Shown here: positions 1-7,791 of the stretch, piece by piece | Numbering within the stretch: the first letter of the stretch is position 1 | Layout of the letters: the number at the start of each line of letters is the position of its first letter | From: CAZDBA01 sp964503615 | GTDB lineage: Bacteria > Planctomycetota > Planctomycetia > Pirellulales > Pirellulaceae | NCBI GenBank assembly: GCA_964503615.1 | Contig: CAZDBA010000065.1 | Coordinates: 1-25,371 of the forward strand | Reading direction: 5' to 3' | DNA: 25,371 bases | Program-made: the position numbers and the translations under genes | The notes under the pieces: generated by a model | What the model was told of the DNA's origin: nothing | What the model saw: the letters and a program-made list of their open reading frames with translations, nothing else | Database searches by the model: none

Positions 1-40
1 CCTAGGCCTCGCCTCCTAGGCCTCGCCTAACGAGGCCCAT
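1..40. repeat. 14-bp tandem repeat overlapping a GC-rich hairpin
   Basis: Two perfect adjacent copies of CCTAGGCCTCGCCT occupy 1-14 and 15-28. The second copy overlaps a perfect inverted repeat, GGCCTCG (19-25) and CGAGGCC (31-37), with a 5-nt loop. It lies just 3' of the stop codon of the minus-strand gene that ends at 43, so it could act as a processing or termination hairpin. No U-tract follows it on the minus strand. The element touches the window edge and may extend further. Confidence 0.5.
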
Positions 41-42
41 TC

Positions 43-1098
43 TCAACCGGCCTCCAAAGGGCGCGGGCTAAACTTGATTTTTAAGTCTGGCCTTTCATTT
101 ACAAGTTCTTGGTATTCTTCGACTTCTGCAAAATCATCGTACAAAGTGAGGGCTGTTAGGTTTTCCATCTCAACAAGGCTTTTAAAAAACTTGGTAGGGA
201 ACGCTGCTCCAGTCAATTTCAGTGACTTTAAGTTGTCGCATTCCAATATCCACGTGCAATCTTCTTCCGATAAATCTGCCCTACCCAAGTCCAAATGCTC
301 AAGGCGAGGAAAACTCAGATTGGTTGAAAAACCAGGCCCTACCTTACAACCACCCAATTGCAATGACACCAAATTTTGACATGGAATTTTTGATAGTAGC
401 AAAACAGGAAACTGTGCGGCTGTTAAGTTAATCTCTTCCAAGCCTCTACATCTAGAAATTGCGTTTATTTCCGTCTCAGCCAGTTCGGTTTCAGTAAGGT
501 CCAAGCTCACTAATGTTTTGGCGGCTCCCAAGGCTTCGATCGTAGTAGCGTCGAACGCTTCCGATATGAAGCAATTGTCCCAATGCCGTGAAACCCGAAG
601 GATCCTCTTAAAGTGCTCTCCATCTACAAGACCAACTGTCGTGTTCTTCCAAACTCCATATTCCACTTCAGCTTTTCTATTTTGTTCCAATTCCGAACAT
701 CTTTCTACTAACGAGGCTTGGCTAAAAATCACTTTTATACTGCCATCAACATTTAGAAGTTCTTCATCTATCATGACACTATCCAACACGAGAAATCGCA
801 AACTCTTACAGTTCGCCCCGAAGCTTATTCTCTCAAGAAGAAGTTCAGTAGGTTCATCTTCATGTTGAGACAAGACAATGGCCTGTAGATTGGGGAATCT
901 GTCAAAGTCTTTAGACATGAATGCATGATGTGACAAGTTTCGATAATCTAAACTGACAATATTTTCGGCAACCAATGGTTCGTCTGGATTACGGTACTTG
1001 CATATTCCCTTAACTATAAATTCGGGTGTTTGGGCGCAACTTGGATAAGCCAAAAATGGCAATAGGAAAATAGCTAACAAGGTTACATGTTGCTTCAT
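43..1098 (-). CDS. secreted leucine-rich-repeat-like protein of unknown function
   Basis: A 351-residue protein beginning MKQHVTLLAIFLLPF, a typical signal peptide ending near SCAQ, so it is probably exported. The frame extends upstream to a TTG at 1185, but the ATG at 1098 has AGGAG a few bases upstream and places the signal peptide at the N-terminus, so 1098 is preferred. The body contains irregular leucine-rich segments such as LVSLDLTETELAE, LVSLQLGGCKVG, LEHLDLGRADLSE and LKSLKLTGAAFP. Their spacing resembles ribonuclease-inhibitor-like or bacterial LRRs, usually protein-binding scaffolds. There is no transmembrane anchor after the signal peptide and no catalytic motif. It lies downstream of the acyltransferase-like gene on the same strand, 151 bases away, so cotranscription is uncertain. 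The specific partner is unknown. Confidence 0.75.
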   Translation of the reverse strand: MKQHVTLLAIFLLPFLAYPSCAQTPEFIVKGICKYRNPDEPLVAENIVSLDYRNLSHHAFMSKDFDRFPNLQAIVLSQHEDEPTELLLERISFGANCKSLRFLVLDSVMIDEELLNVDGSIKVIFSQASLVERCSELEQNRKAEVEYGVWKNTTVGLVDGEHFKRILRVSRHWDNCFISEAFDATTIEALGAAKTLVSLDLTETELAETEINAISRCRGLEEINLTAAQFPVLLLSKIPCQNLVSLQLGGCKVGPGFSTNLSFPRLEHLDLGRADLSEEDCTWILECDNLKSLKLTGAAFPTKFFKSLVEMENLTALTLYDDFAEVEEYQELVNERPDLKIKFSPRPLEAG

Positions 1099-1249
1099 CT
1101 GAAAAACTCCTAATTGTTGTTCGAAATCGGCGCCCTTTCTTCTCCTCGTATGGTAGGCAAATCTCCTTGTGGAGCAAATTCCCAATCAGCCTGTTAATCT
1201 GATTTCGGCGAAGATGCTGAGGGAACGTTCAATGAGCGCTCAGGTTTTT

Positions 1250-2617
1250 TCAGGATGAGAGATTGTCCGCCATTCGTTGGATCTCTTCAATATAAATATC
1301 CATCAACCTTTCCGCTTGCTGCCTAGAGATTACTCGCTGATCGAAGTTCATGGTGATTCGAGGGACTCCCGCATAGGTTGAGAAAAGAAAAACGGCAGGA
1401 GTCAATTCATAGATAGGTGGAATCAGATCGACTCCAATCAGCTTCATATCACCAACAATAAACTGGTTCCCTGATTTGGGAAGTTTCATGTTTCGAAACG
1501 GGTTGCCCAGATTCGTTAGCACCGTTGTTGTTCGAATAGTGCGGCGTTTCATGCGCCAACGAAAAAACGGCGGCAAGCTTGACATAAGGCGAAGTGCAAT
1601 CGCAAAAGATTTTTCGAACTTGTACTTACTGACAATTCCCAGTTCGTAGTTGATCCCCCAGACCAGTCCCTCCGGATCAGCGAAATCCTTTTCGCCTCGG
1701 TCTAGCTGAATAAGTGCCACATGGTTACAGATCGTGCTTCGCAAATCTTCACGTTCTCGAACACTAATGGGAACAACGATACGTATTTTTTTCTTGCCGC
1801 GCGATTGGTTGATTTCACCTTGGAAACGATCGACTGCCAGATACAGACTGGCAAGGAGTCGATCGTTGGAAGAACGGTCCCCCGCGCGGAGTTGTTGGAA
1901 GGTCTCTGGTTCCAATCTTCGATGACAGAGGGTTGGGAAATACTCGGCTGGTTCCTGTGGACTGTCAATCTTCCAATTGGGGATAAGATGTGAGATTTTC
2001 GCAAACGCGAACTTGCTTGCACCAAAAATCGGAATCCACTGTAACGGGACACGTTTCCACCACCCTTTTTGGAACAGACCAATCCGTCCTCGTCGCGGAA
2101 ACAGTTTTGGATCCAAGCGTCGAAGCCCACTGTCGATCGGCTGCTTGTTACAAAGGTTGTGATAGGCTTGTAAGATTTCTCGTATCCCCTGGATCGCTCC
2201 GAGGCCATCGACTTGGGCGTGGTGCATCTGCATCAGCAGGTTGACGCGGTTGTCGCTAATAAAGATGTCGCACTGACAGGCGGGGCCGGTACTCAGGCGG
2301 ATGGTTTTGATTCTATGTTGGTCTGGGTTGTACTCGGTTTCAAACCAACGGATAACGGTTGCTGGCTCGTCCGCTGTACGAAGTTGCCAGGATTTACCGT
2401 CGTCAGCCAACCGAGCGTTAAACATTTCATGTCGACTGGCGACAAACTGCAACGCTTGTTCGAACAGCTGGCGGTTAATCTCTCCCTCAAGAATCAGCCG
2501 GGCCAGGATGGCGTTTGGATACTCATCGCTGTCACGCAGCAAGTGCAGTTGCTCCATCGGCGTCAAGCGCGTGGGCAGATTGGCAAAGGGTTCTCGCTTA
2601 TCAGCGGAGCCGCTCAT
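1250..2617 (-). CDS. stand-alone condensation/acyltransferase-fold protein
   Basis: A 455-residue protein of the CoA-dependent acyltransferase superfamily, which includes chloramphenicol acetyltransferase, NRPS condensation domains, wax-ester synthases and alcohol acetyltransferases. The N-terminus (PTRLTPMEQLHLL) resembles the start of condensation domains, and the catalytic HHxxxDG motif is present as HHAQVDG at about residues 132-138. In the family, the second His deprotonates the acceptor that attacks the acyl thioester. No carrier-protein, adenylation or transmembrane domain is present, so it works alone or with a partner encoded elsewhere. The ATG at 2617 was chosen; a TTG at 2641 in the same frame is possible and neither has a good Shine-Dalgarno. 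It follows the aminotransferase gene by 93 bases on the same strand and may be cotranscribed. Donor and acceptor cannot be read from the sequence. Confidence 0.75.
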   Translation of the reverse strand: MSGSADKREPFANLPTRLTPMEQLHLLRDSDEYPNAILARLILEGEINRQLFEQALQFVASRHEMFNARLADDGKSWQLRTADEPATVIRWFETEYNPDQHRIKTIRLSTGPACQCDIFISDNRVNLLMQMHHAQVDGLGAIQGIREILQAYHNLCNKQPIDSGLRRLDPKLFPRRGRIGLFQKGWWKRVPLQWIPIFGASKFAFAKISHLIPNWKIDSPQEPAEYFPTLCHRRLEPETFQQLRAGDRSSNDRLLASLYLAVDRFQGEINQSRGKKKIRIVVPISVREREDLRSTICNHVALIQLDRGEKDFADPEGLVWGINYELGIVSKYKFEKSFAIALRLMSSLPPFFRWRMKRRTIRTTTVLTNLGNPFRNMKLPKSGNQFIVGDMKLIGVDLIPPIYELTPAVFLFSTYAGVPRITMNFDQRVISRQQAERLMDIYIEEIQRMADNLSS

Positions 2618-2710
2618 TTTGACAATCCGAGCCGGCCGCAATCGCGTTGGTCGATGTTGTGGCTGTTTTGCGGCATGTTGGTACTTACCTTCTTGAAATT
2701 GCAGGTGTTC

Positions 2711-3898
2711 TTAGACAACAGCGGCGATCGCTTTGCAAATCTGTTCATTGTTGTTTGCGTTAACACCGGCGATGTTGACACGTCCGCTGCCTACGATGTA
2801 GATCGAATACTGTTCTCGCAGTTGGTCGACCTGTTCCTTTTTCAAGCCACTGTAGCTGAACATTCCGCGTTGACGTGTGATATAGCTAAAGTCCGCGTCC
2901 GGGGTGAGTTCATCGAGCTTGGCGACAAAATTCTTCCTCAGGTCACCAATTCTGGTTCGCATTTCAGTAAGCTCGGTTTCCCAGACCTGTCGTAGTTTTG
3001 CATCGCCCAAAACCGTGTGGACAATCTCAGCGCCATGTCGTGGTGGATTAGAGTACATCGTGCGAATCACGCGTTTGATCTGGCTGAGCAGAGCTATTGC
3101 GACTTGGTCGTTTGCTCCGACTGCAGTTACCGTTCCGACGCGTTCACCGTACAGCCCAAAGTTCTTGGAAAACGACTGGCAAATCAGAGCATCGTTTTTC
3201 TCGCAGAATTTTCGAATCGGATTTGCATCGGCGTCCAGACCTTCACCGAATCCTTGATAGGCGAAATCGAAAATCGGAATCAGGCCTCGTTCTTTGATCA
3301 AGTCGAACAGACTGTCCCAGTTCTCCGGTGACAAATCAAAACCACTGGGGTTGTGACAAACAGTGTGGAGTAGAATGGCTTGCCCAGCTTTTGCGTCGGC
3401 TAGTGATGCAAGGAAACGATCAAAATCCAATGCGGTATTTGATTCATTCAAGTACTTGTAGCGTTCCAGTTTCAAACCGGCTGCCAGATAGATGGGGCCG
3501 TGGTTGGCCCAAGTCGGATCGCAGATCCAGATCGTGTCAACGGAGTGAATCGTGCGCAACAGGTCGCCCGCAACGCGAAGAGCTCCTGTTCCACCTGGCG
3601 TCTGACAGGTGGCGAACCGCTTATTCTGAATAACGTCATGGTCAGCGCCGAAGACGAGTTCGGCAACGAGTTCGTTATAGGGGACCAGTCCGTTGATCGG
3701 GAGGTATGACTTTGTACCCTTGGCGTCCAGAAGGATTTTTTCGGCTTGCTGAACCGCCTCCATCACGGGCGTTTGCCCCGATTCGTTCTGGTAGACGCCA
3801 ACGCTGAGGTTGATTTTCTTTGGATTTGGATCAAGCTTAAATTGTTCAATCAGGCCGAATACTGGATCAGGTTTGGCGAGGGGAGTCTTGTCGAACAT
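2711..3898 (-). CDS. class I aspartate/aromatic amino acid aminotransferase (AspC/TyrB type)
   Basis: This PLP enzyme moves the amino group of aspartate or an aromatic amino acid to 2-oxoglutarate in the cytoplasm. The 395-residue product aligns from memory along its whole length with E. coli AspC/TyrB. The matches include the N-terminal MFDKTPLAKPDPVFGL and INLSVGVY, the PLP-phosphate/ring segment CHNPSG (about 182-187), D211 in DFAYQG, the Schiff-base lysine K245 in SFSKNFGLYGERVG, and the substrate carboxylate arginine R373 in SGRVNIAG. The frame is open to a TTG at 3976, but homology puts the start at the ATG at 3898. AspC and TyrB cannot be told apart safely here, so no symbol is given. 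It is divergent from the inositol-phosphate synthase gene and upstream of the acyltransferase-like gene. Confidence 0.93.
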   Translation of the reverse strand: MFDKTPLAKPDPVFGLIEQFKLDPNPKKINLSVGVYQNESGQTPVMEAVQQAEKILLDAKGTKSYLPINGLVPYNELVAELVFGADHDVIQNKRFATCQTPGGTGALRVAGDLLRTIHSVDTIWICDPTWANHGPIYLAAGLKLERYKYLNESNTALDFDRFLASLADAKAGQAILLHTVCHNPSGFDLSPENWDSLFDLIKERGLIPIFDFAYQGFGEGLDADANPIRKFCEKNDALICQSFSKNFGLYGERVGTVTAVGANDQVAIALLSQIKRVIRTMYSNPPRHGAEIVHTVLGDAKLRQVWETELTEMRTRIGDLRKNFVAKLDELTPDADFSYITRQRGMFSYSGLKKEQVDQLREQYSIYIVGSGRVNIAGVNANNNEQICKAIAAVV

Positions 3899-4188
3899 CT
3901 GTGAGCAATTTTCCTTGATCAATTGATTAGATTGGGTTTGTTGTAGGTTTTGCCATTGAAAATTGATTTTAGGCAATTTGGGACACTCGCTAGGCGCGGT
4001 ACTAAGTAAGCCAATCGGCTTTGACCGTTTCTCGCAAAAGAGAACAACAGGAATGTCTGGCGATTAAGCGCGAGCCATTGACCTTTCTTCGGTTCGCGTC
4101 AAAATCACAAGCACAATTTACGTTTGAGAAGCATTAAGTAGTAGCCCCGCGTCGACTTTTTTTCGCGGGATTTTTTTTTGAGAAGTCT
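3899..4188. promoter_or_regulatory. divergent intergenic region with stacked leader hairpins
   Basis: These 290 bases separate two divergent genes and should hold both promoters. Visible structure on the + strand is a hairpin formed by CGCGAGCC (4069-4076) and GGTTCGCG (4091-4098, one G-U pair), and a second hairpin at 4146-4169 directly followed by a T-tract (see separate entry). No known riboswitch consensus was recognised. CGCG occurs in several stem arms, so the hairpins could be alternative to one another. Confidence 0.4.
4146..4179 (+). terminator. terminator-like hairpin and T-tract in the leader of the inositol-phosphate synthase gene
   Basis: CCCGCG (4146-4151) and CGCGGG (4164-4169) form a perfect 6-bp GC stem with a 12-nt loop. 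It is followed by an A and nine T residues (4171-4179), the form of an intrinsic terminator on the + strand. The start codon follows at 4189. No + strand gene lies upstream to be terminated, and the minus-strand reading has no T-tract after the stem. The parsimonious reading is an attenuator in the leader. This is inference. Confidence 0.55.
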
Positions 4189-5382
4189 ATGTCGGGTAAA
4201 ACAGGGTTGTGGTTGATAGGTTGCCAGGGAGGCGTATCGACAACGGTTGCGGTTGGAGTTTCCGCACTTCGCAAGGGCGCGATGCCCAACACAGGTCTCG
4301 TTTCGGCCAAGTCGGAATTTGCAGGCTTGGAATTCGTCGACTGGAGCAATGTGGTAATCGGTGGCCACGAGATTCGGGACATCAGTTCTGTAGACGCGGC
4401 TCGGGAACTGGTGGAGACCAGCCGAGCGATTCCGGCTCATTTGTTTGAAGTCGCCAAAACGGATCTGGAACAAATCGACGCTGATACAAGGCCTGGTGTT
4501 GTTCTCAATGCGGGCTCGATCATCAAATCTTTGGCCAGTGAAAAACGTTGCATTCCCTGCGCTACGGTTAACGATGCAATTAAGACGTTACAGGGACATT
4601 GGGACGAATTCAAATCGGCTCATGGACTGGATCAGATTATCGTTGTGAATCTTTCGTCGACCGAACCGCCACTAAAAAGTGATGTGCCCGATTCGTGGGA
4701 AGCCGTTTCCGCGACGTTCGATCAAGCCGATTCCTGTTTGGGACCCAGCAGTATCTATGCAGTCGCTGCACTGGACGCCGGCCTCCCATTTGTGAACTTT
4801 ACCCCGTCGGTTGGAAGCAACCTGACCGCGATTCGTGAGCTGGCGGAACTGCGAAAAGTTTGCCACATGGGCCGAGACGGAAAAACGGGCGAGACGTTTC
4901 TAAAAAGTATCCTTGCCCCAGGTTTTGCGGCCAGAAACTTGGACGTGCTGAGCTGGGTCGGGCACAACATTTTTGGGAACATGGATGGTGTCGTTTTGGA
5001 CCATCCGGAGAACAAAGAAACCAAGGTGCAGAGCAAGGATAAATTGCTTGGGCAGATTTTGGGATACGATCCCCAGACACACGTGAGTATCGAATACATC
5101 AAAAGCCTGGGTGACTGGAAAACGGCTTGGGACCATATTCACTTTCAGGGATTTATGGGCACGCCAATGATTATGCAGTTCACGTGGCAGGGTTGCGATT
5201 CGATTTTGGCGGCGCCGCTGGTATTGGATCTGTTTCGGTTCACCGAGCTGGCCGCGCGGAATGGGGCTGTGGGCGAGTTGACTTCGTTGGCAAGTTTCTT
5301 CAAGTCACCGCAGGGTACGGAAGAGAATGATTTTGCCCGACAGTATCACATGTTGCTGGATTGGGCTCAGGAATTGAGCTAG
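4189..5382 (+). CDS. ino1: myo-inositol-1-phosphate (1L-myo-inositol-3-phosphate) synthase, archaeal-type
   Basis: This enzyme converts glucose 6-phosphate to inositol phosphate in an NAD-dependent oxidation-aldol-reduction cycle, the first step towards inositol lipids or inositol-based solutes. The 397-residue protein has the N-terminal Rossmann motif GCQGGVSTTV (about 11-20). It also has a catalytic block GKTGETFLKS (about 231-240), then KVQSKDKLLGQ and SFFKSP near the C-terminus. These lysine-bearing segments match, from memory, the short archaeal enzyme of Archaeoglobus rather than the roughly 530-residue eukaryotic form. The ATG at 4189 has only a weak GAGAAG upstream, directly after the T-tract of a terminator-like hairpin. 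It is divergent from the aminotransferase gene and convergent with the protease gene. Nothing adjacent uses inositol phosphate, although a lipid-type phosphatase lies about 9 kb away. Confidence 0.92.
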   Translation: MSGKTGLWLIGCQGGVSTTVAVGVSALRKGAMPNTGLVSAKSEFAGLEFVDWSNVVIGGHEIRDISSVDAARELVETSRAIPAHLFEVAKTDLEQIDADTRPGVVLNAGSIIKSLASEKRCIPCATVNDAIKTLQGHWDEFKSAHGLDQIIVVNLSSTEPPLKSDVPDSWEAVSATFDQADSCLGPSSIYAVAALDAGLPFVNFTPSVGSNLTAIRELAELRKVCHMGRDGKTGETFLKSILAPGFAARNLDVLSWVGHNIFGNMDGVVLDHPENKETKVQSKDKLLGQILGYDPQTHVSIEYIKSLGDWKTAWDHIHFQGFMGTPMIMQFTWQGCDSILAAPLVLDLFRFTELAARNGAVGELTSLASFFKSPQGTEENDFARQYHMLLDWAQELS

Positions 5383-5476
5383 TTCGCTGGCACGATTTGA
5401 AATTGGGTTGAACCGTAGCAGTAGCCGGAGCAGCAACGCGAGAATCAGCAATAATAGGACCAAGCTCGCGATCCCT

Positions 5477-6637
5477 CTACTGCTGAGATAGCACACCAAT
5501 GAAAGGGCTGATATCCGAGAAGTCAACGACACCGCTTTGGTTTAAATCAGCTTCTGCCTGAAACCCGCCAGTAGATAGGATTGAGATAAACGGACTGATG
5601 TCCGAAAAGCTAACCACGCCATCTAAGTTGATGTCGCCCAAAAGAATCGGTGCGAACTCATTGGTTTGAAAACCGATATCTCGCAATACTGCCAAATCCA
5701 ACTGAGTGAGGCCTTTACGAGTGCCTAGGGTGAGGTTGGGATCGATAACAATTTCTTGCATCACTCCGTCTGAGATTCGAGGGCTCATCAAATTCTGAGC
5801 GAAGTGGTCACCATCGAGATCAACAATTCCTGTTCCCGTTCCATTGGATGTGATTACTTCATTGCCCAACCAAGTTGTTCCGGAAATCATCGAACTCCAG
5901 GACTCACTTGAGCCAACGCCAAGGGTATGCATTATCTCGTGCAACGCAACGGAATAGAAATCGTTAGTCCCTGCCGCCACAGGAATGGTGTGATCAAAAT
6001 GCCAGTTGGCATCGTCATCAAAAACTAAGCTGCCGACACCTAACCCAATCTCAAAAGAAAAGGTAGTTCCGTCACCAAATACACCGCTTAACGTCCCGAT
6101 TAGCGGACCACCGCCTCGACGATGAGTGTCATTGGCTTCCGCGTCCGCAACGGCGTCTGCGACGCTGCCACTTCCAACCGTTCCAGATGCACTAAAACCA
6201 CTCGCCCCAGCTCCGCCAACGCCAAGCGTGCTACCGCCAAGCGTTCTGGCGCCAACAAATATTCGGTAAACGTTCTCAGGTGAGGAAGCGTTCTCGATAA
6301 CTTGTTGCGCACCTGTTGTTGGGTTGCTGTAGTTGTAAAGAAAATCAAAATCAAAGCTCGTAGTGCCAGCAGTACCAGTGGTGATATCCTCTGCGGCAGA
6401 TAGGTCAAAAACAATCGCCGCATTGATATCTGCAACTGCCGCTTCGAGCGCTGCTCTAGCCACGGGGTTGTTAGCAAAAAAGTTTTGATTAGCTAAGTCA
6501 TCAGAAAAGTCGAGCACGATTTGGGCGTTCGCGACAGGAACAAAACCAATCAAACCCAACAGGCACCCGGCCAAACAAACTCGCACTGCCTTAGTAACCA
6601 ATCGAGGACGTATTGAAAGCAAAAGGAAGTTATTCAT
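5477..6637 (-). CDS. secreted metzincin-like metalloprotease with C-terminal dockerin-like repeat
   Basis: A 386-residue exported protein. The ATG at 6637 is preferred because GGAG lies six bases upstream; an ATG at 6643 and a TTG at 6649 are also in frame. A signal peptide (hydrophobic stretch ending ANAQ) comes first. The zinc site is HEIMHTLGVGS, which has the HExxH core, and NLMSPR downstream could be the Met-turn of metzincins. The third metzincin ligand is not obvious, since the region after HEIMH reads TLGVGSSE rather than the exact HExxHxxGxxH, so protease activity is likely but unproven. The middle is rich in Gly/Ser/Ala. The last 55 or so residues contain two EF-hand-like dockerin motifs, GDINLDGVVSFSDISPFI and ADLNQSGVVDFSDISPFI. 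In this phylum such tails are found on many secreted proteins and are thought to bind calcium and mediate attachment. It is convergent with the inositol-phosphate synthase gene. Confidence 0.82.
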   Translation of the reverse strand: MNNFLLLSIRPRLVTKAVRVCLAGCLLGLIGFVPVANAQIVLDFSDDLANQNFFANNPVARAALEAAVADINAAIVFDLSAAEDITTGTAGTTSFDFDFLYNYSNPTTGAQQVIENASSPENVYRIFVGARTLGGSTLGVGGAGASGFSASGTVGSGSVADAVADAEANDTHRRGGGPLIGTLSGVFGDGTTFSFEIGLGVGSLVFDDDANWHFDHTIPVAAGTNDFYSVALHEIMHTLGVGSSESWSSMISGTTWLGNEVITSNGTGTGIVDLDGDHFAQNLMSPRISDGVMQEIVIDPNLTLGTRKGLTQLDLAVLRDIGFQTNEFAPILLGDINLDGVVSFSDISPFISILSTGGFQAEADLNQSGVVDFSDISPFIGVLSQQ

Positions 6638-6904
6638 CAACATCTCCAAAGATTTAAAGATCTACAAATCAACCACACTAACCTGCCCGCTTGGCAAGCA
6701 CGTTCAGGCATTCAGAAAAGCAGCCCTAAAATATTAGCAACGAAACCATTCAGGTAGTGGCTAAAGGGTACCTGAGACATTAATTACTATCAAACTTAAA
6801 AAGCGGAAGGCAAGGGATACGAACCCTCATCACCTCTAGATGTCACACATTAGCAATGTGGTCCGGCAAACCGTATGCGAGAACAATAAAAGGTGTCGGA
6901 ACAG
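6638..6904. other. intergenic region holding a tRNA-Ser fragment
   Basis: No convincing open reading frame is present. The part next to 6637 should contain the promoter and leader of the protease gene. The only recognisable element is the tRNA-Ser 3' fragment at 6803-6873. The minus-strand sulfotransferase gene ends at 6905. Confidence 0.5.
6803..6873 (-). pseudogene. 3' fragment of tRNA-Ser (anticodon GCU), 5' end missing
   Basis: Read on the minus strand, this stretch has the 3' two-thirds of a class II tRNA-Ser. There is the end of a D-loop and D-stem (CGGTTTGCCGGA) and the anticodon loop TTGCTAA with anticodon GCT, on a stem with four of five pairs. A long variable arm follows (CATC-TAGA-GGTG), then a T-arm (GAGGG TTCGTAT CCCTT) and the 3' acceptor strand GCCTTCC plus a G discriminator. 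The matching 5' acceptor strand, expected as GGAAGGC, and the 5' half of the D-stem are absent upstream. The match stops near 6873. No CCA is encoded. It therefore looks like a truncated tRNA gene, as left when an element integrates into a tRNA, or a decayed copy. A divergent intact 5' half cannot be fully excluded. Confidence 0.6.
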
Positions 6905-7759
6905 CTAGCTCGCTGGTTTTGATTCTGGCACGACGCTGTATCCAAGTCGTTCCAGCGTTGCCCCACAAATCTGTTGAAAAACGTTCTGCTGGTCTTTTGA
7001 CCAATCGGCGTATTTTGGAAAGCGACCTGCTGGTCGAACTTGTCCAGTATTTACCGCGCTTCGATTTCGCTGTTCGAACTTTCGTCCCATAAACTCCCCC
7101 AAGCGATCAACCTTTCCTGCTACGAGATCTGTAAAAGGCAAAGTCAGGTGGCCCGTCTGAATTGATTCCAAGTCGTCGAGGATGCGTCGATTTATGTTCG
7201 TCCAGTAGTGACAAAATCTGACAAACGGTTCCTCTGAAATTTCTCCAGCCAATTGACCCTGAGTGCGAACGTTGTTTGCAAGGTAACGCTCAACGTCCGG
7301 TTTAGACATGCTGGAACAAACGGCGTCAGCCGCATGGCGATGTAGGTGTATGAACTGAGCGTTGGGAAACGCGTCTTTGAGCTCACGGCTAAAACTGAAC
7401 AGTCGATTGTTGGCTTCGAAGTAGACATCGTGCCGGCTGTATCGCAATAATCGAACCGCACGGCGACGGGTGATGGGGCTTTCGAAATGGCGGATGCCCA
7501 GTTCGTTCAGGTCAGGTGTCTTTTCGTGAAAGCACCTTTCGATGCCATTGTCAGTCAAAAGCTGGACGATGTAGCTCGATCCACAGCCACCACTGTTTTG
7601 ACAAAAGAAACGGGGTTGATGAATGATGGGCTTGTCGAGCCAAGTTCGTTTTAAAATTCGCCGGGTGATTCGGTTGGCATTACCCATGCGTTGTCGCCAT
7701 GTGCCATGAGGCGGCAATCCATCCGACTTGCAATACAACGGGTAGTCAGAGAACATCAT
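6905..7759 (-). CDS. sulfotransferase family protein
   Basis: A 284-residue protein of the PAPS-dependent sulfotransferase superfamily. The 5'-phosphosulfate-binding loop reads NSGGCGSSYIVQLL (about 55-68) and the 3'-phosphate-binding segment reads FIHLHRHAADAVCSSMS (about 136-152, the classical R/S pair of the family). The C-terminal part (WTNINRRILDDL... and LPFTDLVAGK) is typical of bacterial sulfotransferases acting on glycans, lipids or small molecules. The acceptor is unknown. There is no signal peptide, so it is probably cytoplasmic or membrane-associated. Adjacent ATG codons at 7759 and 7756 are plausible starts; a TTG at 7771 lies three bases after GGGAG. It begins about 30 bases after the thioesterase gene on the same strand, so the two are probably cotranscribed. 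Confidence 0.85.
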   Translation of the reverse strand: MMFSDYPLYCKSDGLPPHGTWRQRMGNANRITRRILKRTWLDKPIIHQPRFFCQNSGGCGSSYIVQLLTDNGIERCFHEKTPDLNELGIRHFESPITRRRAVRLLRYSRHDVYFEANNRLFSFSRELKDAFPNAQFIHLHRHAADAVCSSMSKPDVERYLANNVRTQGQLAGEISEEPFVRFCHYWTNINRRILDDLESIQTGHLTLPFTDLVAGKVDRLGEFMGRKFEQRNRSAVNTGQVRPAGRFPKYADWSKDQQNVFQQICGATLERLGYSVVPESKPAS

Positions 7760-7791
7760 CAGGTGATCCAAATTCTCCCGCGCCCGCGGTT

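Noticed and set aside
1099..1185. 29-residue N-terminal extension of the LRR-like protein from a TTG
   Set aside because: It would bury the signal peptide, and the ATG at 1098 has a good AGGAG.
1216..1250. CTGAG...CTCAG followed by TTTTTT on the plus strand, near the end of the acyltransferase gene
   Set aside because: It would terminate only an antisense transcript. On the minus strand the T-tract becomes A residues, so it cannot serve the minus-strand gene as an intrinsic terminator.
2213..2995. Long plus-strand open frame (260 codons) across the acyltransferase-aminotransferase junction
   Set aside because: It lies antisense to two well-supported genes, has no family features and its start has no ribosome-binding site.
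6100..6477. Minus-strand frame of about 125 codons inside the metalloprotease gene
   Set aside because: A shifted-frame shadow of the protease gene.
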